19,596 nt of DNA from a bacterium (GTDB lineage: Bacteria; Patescibacteriota; Minisyncoccia; Phycocordibacterales; Phycocordibacteraceae): assembly GCA_021782685.1 (NCBI GenBank), contig JAJXUQ010000001.1, forward strand, positions 19,124-38,719, read 5' to 3'. Of this stretch, positions 6,913 to 13,293 are shown in pieces. The number at the start of each line of letters is the position of its first letter. Within the stretch, counting starts at the first letter, position 1. A program made the position numbers and the translations under genes. The notes under the pieces were generated by a model that was not told where the DNA came from, searched no databases, and saw only the letters and a program-made list of their open reading frames with translations.

Positions 6913-7260
6913 GCCCCCGCCCATCCCGCTCCGCGCTTTCGGACGCGCAGCGCCGGTGATCTTCCCGAGAACTCCTTTCGAACTTTTCACAACGGCATTG
7001 CTGTGTTCTTCGTGAGCGTGCTCGTGCACGTGCTTTTGCGGGAGTTCGGGCGAAGGCCCCTTCACCTTCGGTTCGTGCATGCGCTTCCCTTTCGGCGAGA
7101 AGATTTGCTTGCCGCGATACATGCCGGTCGTCTCGTCGACGCGGTGCGGGAGGCGGAGCATGCCGCTCTGGGCGTCCTTCACCGCCTTCACTTCCGAAAG
7201 CGCGTGATGCGACCGGCGGCTGCCGGTCTGACCCTTGGTATGACGCATGCGGACTGACAT
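6907..7260 (-). CDS. rpmF: 50S ribosomal protein L32, cysteine-free, with His-rich C-terminal tail
   Basis: The first 55 residues match L32: SRRSHHALSE at 14-23, then LPHRVDETTGMYRGKQIF at about 37-54. L32 is a small 50S protein near the peptidyl-transferase region. Many bacterial L32 proteins carry a four-Cys zinc ribbon in this span; this protein has no cysteine at all, so it is the zinc-free form. About 60 extra residues follow, rich in Lys, Pro and His (PQKHVHEHAHEEH at about 74-86), ending in a Gly-rich tip. Total length is 117 aa, against about 57-60 normally. The gene lies upstream of nusB/rnc/smc, and rpmF is a frequent neighbour of rnc in bacteria. Confidence 0.9.
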   Translation of the reverse strand: MSVRMRHTKGQTGSRRSHHALSEVKAVKDAQSGMLRLPHRVDETTGMYRGKQIFSPKGKRMHEPKVKGPSPELPQKHVHEHAHEEHSNAVVKSSKGVLGKITGAARPKARSGMGGGV

Positions 7261-7267
7261 GTACGCT

Positions 7268-7276
7268 ACCCTACCA
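7268..7276 (-). promoter_or_regulatory. Extended -10 promoter of rpmF (predicted leaderless)
   Basis: The minus strand reads TGG-TAGGGT, then seven bases, then the L32 ATG at 7260. The hexamer is weak, but the TG and spacing match the other starts in the window. Confidence 0.4.
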
Positions 7277-7286
7277 TAGCGCCGGT

Positions 7287-7320
7287 AAAAAGCAAAACGC
7301 CGCTCTCAAGGAGACGGCGT
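7287..7320 (-). terminator. Intrinsic terminator of the rnhB / small Cys protein transcript
   Basis: In minus-strand RNA, ACGCCG-TCTC pairs with GAG-A-GCGGCGT (complement of 7297-7320), with a small bulge. It is followed by TTTTGCTTTTT (complement of 7287-7296). GC-rich stem plus U-rich tail is a standard intrinsic terminator. It sits 16 bases after the stop of the 96-aa gene. Confidence 0.75.
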
Positions 7321-7335
7321 CCAATTGATTATTGG

Positions 7336-7626
7336 TTATAGCAAGGAACTATTCAACGGGTTAAACGGGTCAAACCCCGAGACGGCATTGACCTCGAAAT
7401 ACTCCTGGATCTGTCTCTCGACAACGTCCGAAGACGCGTCGTTATAATCGTACGAGGAACAGAGTCCCAGCTTCGGAGCGCCGCCATTCAAGCACGACTG
7501 CTTTCCTCTGTGTCGGCAAAAGGGGCACAGGGAGTGCTTTTCCCAGTCCCCGCCTGAAGACAGAATCTCGAGTACATACTGAGGGTCCTGCATTGCTGCT
7601 GCGGTGGTATTCTTTGCTTTTTCCAT
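7336..7626 (-). CDS. Small hypothetical protein with CxxC-type cysteines
   Basis: I do not recognise a family for this 96-residue soluble protein. Four cysteines are grouped: CPFC at 34-37, Cys45 and Cys56, spaced CxxC-x7-C-x10-C, with a nearby His and basic residues (CRHRGKQSC). This suggests a zinc-binding knuckle. The rest is acidic and Asn/Ser-rich (FDPFNPLNSSLL at the end). The coding evidence is the ideal ribosome-binding site (7634-7638), the terminator just after the stop, and the position 31 bases downstream of rnhB on the same strand. The gene looks less GC-biased than its neighbours, hinting at recent acquisition or relaxed constraint. It has no transmembrane segment. Confidence 0.75.
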   Translation of the reverse strand: MEKAKNTTAAAMQDPQYVLEILSSGGDWEKHSLCPFCRHRGKQSCLNGGAPKLGLCSSYDYNDASSDVVERQIQEYFEVNAVSGFDPFNPLNSSLL

Positions 7627-7633
7627 TCGTTAT

Positions 7634-7638
7634 CTCCT
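7634..7638 (-). promoter_or_regulatory. Strong Shine-Dalgarno of the 96-aa gene
   Basis: AGGAG lies seven bases before the ATG at 7626 on the minus strand. It fixes the start codon and contrasts with the Shine-Dalgarno-free starts of nearby first genes. Confidence 0.8.
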
Positions 7639-7657
7639 GAAAGAACATACTCGATCC

Positions 7658-8281
7658 TCATGACCGAATATGGAGAGTATTTCTACCTTCTTTGCCGAAA
7701 AAAGCAAGGTGTAGGAAAGAACGGCGGTGGATAGCGCAGAGGCCGTGCCTCTCGAGCGCCTCATAGTGCGCACGCGTGCCGTAGCCCTTATGCCGCTCAA
7801 AACCGTAGAGCGGATACGTTACGGCGAGCTCGGTCATGAGCCGGTCGCGCGTTACTTTCGCCGCGATCGAGGCGAGCGAGATGAGCGGGACGCTCGCGTC
7901 TCCGCCGACAATGGTCTGCTGCGCATATTCCGCCGGCGCATAGAGCGCTCCGTCGAGCTGTACCATTGTCGTCTTCGCGTCCGGCGCAAGCGCGCGCACG
8001 CCGCGCGAGAGCGCATACCGCACCGCGCGCGCGATACCCTCCTTGTCTATGATGTCCGCGCCTTCGAACTCGACGACGAAGCGCGCGTCGCCCGCCGCCG
8101 CGCGCGCCTCAAGCAGCGCGAAGAACCGCTCGCGCTGCTTCTCCGACAGCTTCTTCGAATCCGCGACGCCCGGAAACTCCCGCGCCACGTCAAAGCCCTC
8201 CGGCACGGCGACCACCCCGACGGCGACCGGTCCCGCCAGGGGCCCTCGCCCCGCTTCATCCGCCCCGAGCATGAATCGCAT
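7658..8281 (-). CDS. rnhB: Ribonuclease HII
   Basis: This 207-residue enzyme nicks the RNA strand of RNA/DNA hybrids and removes misincorporated ribonucleotides. The N-terminal motif GADEAGRGPLAGPV (6-19) supplies the first catalytic Asp-Glu pair. DSKKLSEKQRE follows at about 41-51, then LDGAL, SLASIAAKVTRD and the C-terminal RNase HII block YPLYGFERHKGYGTRAHYEAL. Length and motif order match the family. The gene is divergent from dnaE, with which it shares a palindromic -10 element, and is followed by the 96-aa gene on the same strand. The ATG at 8281 is supported by that promoter; a second in-frame ATG three codons later is possible but less consistent. Confidence 0.96.
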   Translation of the reverse strand: MRFMLGADEAGRGPLAGPVAVGVVAVPEGFDVAREFPGVADSKKLSEKQRERFFALLEARAAAGDARFVVEFEGADIIDKEGIARAVRYALSRGVRALAPDAKTTMVQLDGALYAPAEYAQQTIVGGDASVPLISLASIAAKVTRDRLMTELAVTYPLYGFERHKGYGTRAHYEALERHGLCAIHRRSFLHLAFFGKEGRNTLHIRS

Positions 8282-8287
8282 ACAGAA

Positions 8288-8295
8288 AGTATACT
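8288..8295. promoter_or_regulatory. Bidirectional palindromic -10 shared by rnhB and dnaE
   Basis: AGTATACT is its own reverse complement and contains the -10 hexamer TATACT on each strand. On the plus strand the hexamer (8290-8295) is followed by exactly six bases and the dnaE ATG (8302). On the minus strand the hexamer (8293-8288) is followed by exactly six bases and the rnhB ATG (8281). Both transcripts would begin at the A of ATG. No -35 match was found at 17 bases on either side. Confidence 0.65.
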
Positions 8296-8301
8296 AGGGC
8301 T

Positions 8302-11300
8302 ATGGCATCACGCTTCATCCACCTCCACACGCACAGCCACTACTCGTTCCTCCAGGCGCTGCCGAAGATAGATGAGCTGGTCGAAAAAGCGGAGAAGGAA
8401 GGAATGGATGCGCTTGCGCTTACCGATACCGGCAACATGCACGGCGCGATCGAATTCTATAAGGCCGCGACCAAAGCGGGCGTGAAGCCGATTCTCGGCG
8501 TCGACGCGTATCTCGCGCCGCGCTCTCGGCACGAGAAGGACCCGGTGCTTGACGCGAAGCGCTCGCGCATCGTGCTTATCGCCGAAAACAATGAGGGGTA
8601 CGAGAATCTTCTTGCGCTCGTGACTGCGTCGTGGACCGAGGGATTCTTCGAGCGTCCGCGGCTCGATAAAGAACTCTTGCGCGAACACTGCGCGGGAATC
8701 ATCGCGATCCTTCCTTCGTTCGCAGGCGACGTCGCACAGCTCTTGCGCGCCGGCAACGCCGAAGGCGCCGGCGCGGCGCTCGCGGAATTCCAAGCCATCT
8801 TCGGTCCGGAGCAGGTCTTTCTCGAGATCACGCACCATCCGCGCGTCGCAGGACACGAAGCGCTCATGCAAAAGAGCATTGCGCTCGCGCGCGTAAGCGG
8901 CGTACCGCTCGTCGCCCAGCACGATGTGTATTACCTGGAACCGGACGATCGCGAGGCGACGGAGATCATGCGCCGCATCCGGCAGGGCGGGCGCGGAAGG
9001 AACGAGAACGAGGATTTCTCTTTCATCGGCGAGCAGCGCGCACTCGAGCTTTTCAAAGACCTGCCGGAAGCGGTTGCCGCCTCGCGCGCGATTGCCGACC
9101 GCTGCAACGTATCGTTCGAGCTCGGGAAATGGACTTTCCCCGCCGTACCTGTTTCGAACGGCTTTACGACCCACGACGAGGAGCTGCGCGCGAAGGCGTT
9201 TGCCGGCGTCGCGACGCGCGGCCTGCAGATGTCAACGGAGATCACGGAACGCATCGAATACGAGCTCGCAATCATCATCAGCAAGGGATTCGCGGTGTAC
9301 TACCTCATCGTCGCCGACCTGCTTGCTTTCGCGCGGAGTGCGGGGATCCTCACCACCACGCGCGGTTCGGCTGCCGGAAGCTTCGTCGCGTACCTCATCG
9401 GCATCACGAACATAAACCCGCTCTTCTACAAGCTCCCCTTCGAGCGATTCTTGAACCCCGAGCGTCCGAAAGCGCCGGATATCGACATGGACATGGCCGA
9501 CAACCGCCGCGATGAGATGATCGCGTACACGAAGCAGAAGTACGGCGCCGACCACGTCGCGCAGATAGGCACCTTCGGGACCATGATGGCGCGGGCGGCG
9601 GTGCGCGACGTCGCGCGGGCGCTCGGCCACTCCTATACCACGGGCGACCGCATCGCGAAGCTTATCCCGATAGGTTCCCAGGGCTTCCCGATGACCATCG
9701 ACCACGCGCTCGAGCTCGAGCCGGACCTGAAGACGCTGTATGACGAGGACGATGAATCGAGGGAGATCCTCGACCTCGCGAAACGCATCGAAGGCTGCGT
9801 GCGGCACGTCGGCGTCCACGCGGCGGGCGTCGTGGTCGCGCCGACCCCGCTCGTCGAGTGGACTCCTATCCAGCCGGACCCCAAAGGCACCGGTAAGCTC
9901 ATCACCCAGTACGACATGTACTCCATCACCGACGAGTACGGCGGCGTCGGGCTCCTGAAATTCGATTTTCTCGGCATCAAGAACCTCGCCATTCTCGCTG
10001 ACGCGGTCGCGCGTGCGAAAGAGACGCACGGCATCGCCATCGATATCGAGAACGTCCCCGTTGATGACGCGAAGACCTATCAGATGCTCGCGCGCGGAGA
10101 GACCGAGGGAGTCTTCCAGCTGAACGGCTCCGGCATGACCCGCTGGCTCAAAGAGCTCAAGCCGACCACCATTCACGACATCAACGCCATGGTCGCCCTC
10201 TATCGCCCCGGACCGATGGAGACGATCCCGCAATACATCGAACGCAAGAAGAATCCGCGCCTCGTCAGCTTCCTTGATTCGCGCATGAAGGAATATCTGG
10301 ATTTCTCGTACGGCCTCCTCGTCTACCAGGACGACGTGCTCCTGACCGCCATCAAGCTCGGCGGGTACTCGTGGCTCGAAGCCGACGCGCTCCGGAAGGC
10401 GATGGGCAAGAAGATCCCCGCCGTCATGAAAGCGGAGAAAGAAAAGCTGATGAAAGGGTTTATGGAATATGGGAAGCTTTCGAGAGAAAAATCGGAGAAG
10501 CTGTGGGGACTCATCGAGCCGTTCGCCGCCTACGGATTCAACAAGGCGCACGCGGCGAGCTACGGCAAAGTCGCGTATCAGACCGCGTACATGAAAGCGA
10601 ACTATCCCGTCGAATACATGGCTGCGCTCCTCACCGCCGACGCAGGCGATACTGACTCCATTGCCGTCTTTGTCGCAGAAGCGAAACGGATGGGCATCCG
10701 CGTGCTGCCGCCGGACGTGAACGAGAGTGGCGCGGACTTTACGGTCGTGCGCTCTGCCGTGCCTGAGGACACCCCGCGCGCTCTGCCAAACGCCATTCGC
10801 TTCGGCCTCTCCTCCATCAAGAATTTCGGCGAAGGGATTTCAGGGACGATCATCGCCGAACGCACGGCACACGGCCCTTTCAAGACGCTCCCCGACTTTC
10901 TTTCGCGCATCGGCTCAAAGAATCTGAATCGCAAATCGCTTGAGTCGCTCATCAAATGCGGGGCGCTCGATTCGCTCCATTCGTCCGGCGACGGGCGGGG
11001 CATGTTGCTCGAGAACATCGAGACGCTGCTCGCGTTCCACAAAGAAGCAACTGCTGCGCTGCCGCAGGACTCGCTTTTCGGTATCCTTGCCGCACCCGCG
11101 CTTTCACTCACCGAAGGAAAACTCGTTTCGCTCGCGACAAAGCTCGCGTGGGAAAAAGAGCTGCTCGGCATTTACGTGAGCGGCCATCCGCTCGACGCGC
11201 ATGAAGCGATGACGAAGAAAGCGAGCCTCTCTGTCAAAAAGATAAAAGAGGAACCGCGAACGGGAATGCCAGTCATCTTGCCGATACTCGTCTCCGCCAT

Positions 11301-11508
11301 ACGTACCGTCCTTACGAAGAGCGGCGAGAAGATGGCTTTCCTCACCGTCGCCGACACGACCGACTCGATCGAGTCGGTCGTCTTTCCCAAGCTCTTTAAA
11401 GAACGCGCGGCCGTAATCGCGCAGGACGCATGCCTTCTCGTAAAAGGAAAGATCTCGGTGAGGAACGGCGAGCCGTCGCTCGTCATCGATGAGCTCAAGC
11501 CGCTATGA
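8302..11508 (+). CDS. dnaE: DNA polymerase III subunit alpha (DnaE)
   Basis: This 1,068-residue protein is the replicative C-family polymerase. An N-terminal PHP domain starts with HLHTHSHYS (7-15), then ALALTDTGNMHG. The polymerase core has the metal-binding pair in APDIDMDMAD (Asp395 and Asp397) and the third Asp in LLKFDFLG (Asp555), with GSAAGSFVAYLIGI before it. Downstream are the KAMGKKIP and FNKAHAASYG fingers motifs. A C-terminal OB-type domain (about 985-1068) includes MAFLTVADTTDSIESVVFP. It is slightly shorter than E. coli DnaE (1,160 aa), lacking most of the tau-binding C-terminus. No proofreading exonuclease domain is fused, so it is DnaE and not PolC. The start is set by the shared promoter. 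Confidence 0.97.
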   Translation: MASRFIHLHTHSHYSFLQALPKIDELVEKAEKEGMDALALTDTGNMHGAIEFYKAATKAGVKPILGVDAYLAPRSRHEKDPVLDAKRSRIVLIAENNEGYENLLALVTASWTEGFFERPRLDKELLREHCAGIIAILPSFAGDVAQLLRAGNAEGAGAALAEFQAIFGPEQVFLEITHHPRVAGHEALMQKSIALARVSGVPLVAQHDVYYLEPDDREATEIMRRIRQGGRGRNENEDFSFIGEQRALELFKDLPEAVAASRAIADRCNVSFELGKWTFPAVPVSNGFTTHDEELRAKAFAGVATRGLQMSTEITERIEYELAIIISKGFAVYYLIVADLLAFARSAGILTTTRGSAAGSFVAYLIGITNINPLFYKLPFERFLNPERPKAPDIDMDMADNRRDEMIAYTKQKYGADHVAQIGTFGTMMARAAVRDVARALGHSYTTGDRIAKLIPIGSQGFPMTIDHALELEPDLKTLYDEDDESREILDLAKRIEGCVRHVGVHAAGVVVAPTPLVEWTPIQPDPKGTGKLITQYDMYSITDEYGGVGLLKFDFLGIKNLAILADAVARAKETHGIAIDIENVPVDDAKTYQMLARGETEGVFQLNGSGMTRWLKELKPTTIHDINAMVALYRPGPMETIPQYIERKKNPRLVSFLDSRMKEYLDFSYGLLVYQDDVLLTAIKLGGYSWLEADALRKAMGKKIPAVMKAEKEKLMKGFMEYGKLSREKSEKLWGLIEPFAAYGFNKAHAASYGKVAYQTAYMKANYPVEYMAALLTADAGDTDSIAVFVAEAKRMGIRVLPPDVNESGADFTVVRSAVPEDTPRALPNAIRFGLSSIKNFGEGISGTIIAERTAHGPFKTLPDFLSRIGSKNLNRKSLESLIKCGALDSLHSSGDGRGMLLENIETLLAFHKEATAALPQDSLFGILAAPALSLTEGKLVSLATKLAWEKELLGIYVSGHPLDAHEAMTKKASLSVKKIKEEPRTGMPVILPILVSAIRTVLTKSGEKMAFLTVADTTDSIESVVFPKLFKERAAVIAQDACLLVKGKISVRNGEPSLVIDELKPL

Positions 11509-11516
11509 GAGCGGCT
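11498..11516 (+). terminator. Hairpin overlapping the dnaE stop codon
   Basis: AGCCGCT and AGCGGCT form a perfect 7-bp stem around a 5-base loop, and the TGA stop begins in the loop. The tail is T-rich but interrupted and merges into the thrS -10. It is a weak terminator that may reduce read-through into thrS. Confidence 0.4.
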
Positions 11517-11519
11517 CTG

Positions 11520-11528
11520 TGTTATATT
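11520..11528 (+). promoter_or_regulatory. Extended -10 promoter of thrS
   Basis: TGT-TATATT is followed by eight bases and the ATG at 11537. Combined with the hairpin just before it, this suggests thrS has its own transcript with a leader of at most two bases. There is no Shine-Dalgarno. Confidence 0.55.
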
Positions 11529-11536
11529 CTTCCGGT

Positions 11537-13279
11537 ATGACCTCTCTTGAAGGAAAACGGCATACGCTCGCCCATCTCTTGGCCGCCGCGGTCACGGAGC
11601 GTTACCCCGAGGCGAAGCTCGCGATCGGTCCCGTCATCGATACCGGCTTCTACTACGACTTCGACTTCCCTTCCGGCGAGACGCCCGGAGAAGCGGATCT
11701 TGCGGCGCTCGAGGAAGCCATGCGCTCGATCCTCTCTTCGTGGGAAGAGATGCGCGGCGTCGAAGTCTCCGAGAAGGACGCCCGCGACCGTTTCAAGAAC
11801 AACCCCTTCAAGCTCGAGCTCATCGATGAGATCGCGGCCAAGGGCGAGAAGCTGACGCTGTACACCGCAGGCGGCTTTACCGACCTCTGCCGTGGCGGAC
11901 ACGCGGAAAATCCGGCTAAGGATATAGCCGACGGCTCGTTCGCGCTCGACCGCATCGCCGGCGCCTACTGGCGCGGTGATGAGAAGAACCCGATGCTCAC
12001 GCGCATCTACGGGCTCGCCTTCGATACGAAAGAAGAGCTTGCGGCATACCGCACGCAGCAGGAAGAAGCGAAGAAGCGCGATCATCGCAAGCTCGGCAAA
12101 GAGCTTGAGATCTTCACCGTCATCGATGAGATCGGTCCCGGACTGCCCCTCTTCTATCCCAAGGGCGCGCTCTTGCGCCGGTCCATAGAGAATTACATCA
12201 CCGATCTCCAGGAGTCGCGCGGCTATGTGCCGATTTGGATACCGCATATTACGAAAGGCAAGCTGTATGAGATATCAGGGCATCTGCAGAAATACGACGC
12301 GATGTACTCTCCCATGGAAGTGGATGGCGAGGACTACTATCTCAAACCGATGAACTGCCCGCATTTCATGATGCTGTACCGCACGCTCCCTCATTCTTAT
12401 AAGCAGCTTCCGCTCCGCTACACCTCCACGACGACCAATTACCGCTACGAGAAAAGCGGCGAGCTTTCCGGCCTGACGCGCGTCCGCGCGCTCACCCAGG
12501 ACGACTGTCACGTGTTTTGTACGCCGGAACAGATCGAGAGCGAGATCATGCTCATGACCGAGATGATCGGCGAAGTGTATCGGACATTCGGTTTCAAGGA
12601 TTTCTGGGTGCGCATCTCGCTCCGCGATTCGAAAAACAAGGCGGGATATCTCGGGGATGATGCCGTGTGGGACGCCGCCGAAGAAGCGCTTCGCTCGGTG
12701 ATGAAGAAAACCGGATGGGAGTACCGCGAAGCCGAAAACGAGGCTGCGTTCTACGGGCCGAAACTCGACTTCATGTTGAAAGACGCGCTCGGACGCGAGT
12801 GGCAGCTCTCGACCGTGCAGCTCGATTTCAATCTGCCGAAACGGTTTGAGCTCGAGTATACCGATGCGGAAGGGAAAAAGGCGCAGCCGGTCGTCATCCA
12901 TCGCGCTATCTTGGGCTCGACGGAGCGTTTCATGGCCATCATGATCGAGCACTACGCCGGCGCGTTTCCGACCTGGCTTTCTCCCGCACAGGCGCGCGTC
13001 CTTCCGGTATCGGAAAAGCACCTCGCCTATGCAAAAGAGGTCGTAGCCGCGCTCAAGGCAGCGGGGGTGCGCGCTGAAGCGGATGACGCGAACGAGTCCC
13101 TCGGGAAGAAGATCCGCGCCGGCAAGACCGAGAAGATCCCCTATCTTCTCGTCGTCGGCGATGCCGAAACCGAAGCGGGAACGGTCTCGGTGGAAAGCCG
13201 CGATGCCGGAAAGCTCGACGCGATGCCGCTCGCGGGCTTTATCGCGCGTATAAACGAAGAGATCAGGACCCGCGCGTAA
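11537..13279 (+). CDS. thrS: Threonyl-tRNA synthetase lacking the TGS domain
   Basis: This 580-residue enzyme charges tRNA-Thr. It opens directly with the N2 editing domain (HTLAH at 9-13; CRGGHAEN further on). The class II catalytic core contains KPMNCPHFMM (zinc ligand Cys274), motif 2 (YEKSGELSGLTRVRALTQDD, with the zinc-ligand His shortly after) and motif 3 (VIHRAILGSTERFMAIMIEH). The C-terminal anticodon-binding domain covers about 480-580 (LPVSEKHLAYAKEV). E. coli ThrS is 642 aa and starts with a TGS domain of about 60 residues, absent here; dnaE ends only 28 bases upstream. The frame extends back to 11489, but those codons overlap the dnaE end and would precede the promoter. Confidence 0.95.
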   Translation: MTSLEGKRHTLAHLLAAAVTERYPEAKLAIGPVIDTGFYYDFDFPSGETPGEADLAALEEAMRSILSSWEEMRGVEVSEKDARDRFKNNPFKLELIDEIAAKGEKLTLYTAGGFTDLCRGGHAENPAKDIADGSFALDRIAGAYWRGDEKNPMLTRIYGLAFDTKEELAAYRTQQEEAKKRDHRKLGKELEIFTVIDEIGPGLPLFYPKGALLRRSIENYITDLQESRGYVPIWIPHITKGKLYEISGHLQKYDAMYSPMEVDGEDYYLKPMNCPHFMMLYRTLPHSYKQLPLRYTSTTTNYRYEKSGELSGLTRVRALTQDDCHVFCTPEQIESEIMLMTEMIGEVYRTFGFKDFWVRISLRDSKNKAGYLGDDAVWDAAEEALRSVMKKTGWEYREAENEAAFYGPKLDFMLKDALGREWQLSTVQLDFNLPKRFELEYTDAEGKKAQPVVIHRAILGSTERFMAIMIEHYAGAFPTWLSPAQARVLPVSEKHLAYAKEVVAALKAAGVRAEADDANESLGKKIRAGKTEKIPYLLVVGDAETEAGTVSVESRDAGKLDAMPLAGFIARINEEIRTRA

Positions 13280-13293
13280 GATTGCAGCTACTG

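Noticed and set aside
9232..10551. 439-codon minus-strand frame opposite dnaE
   Set aside because: Antisense shadow of a gene with complete polymerase motifs; no ribosome-binding site or recognisable domain.
11489..11536. Longer N-terminus for ThrS (start at 11489)
   Set aside because: The extra codons overlap the end of dnaE and lie upstream of the -10 element. They do not encode a TGS domain.
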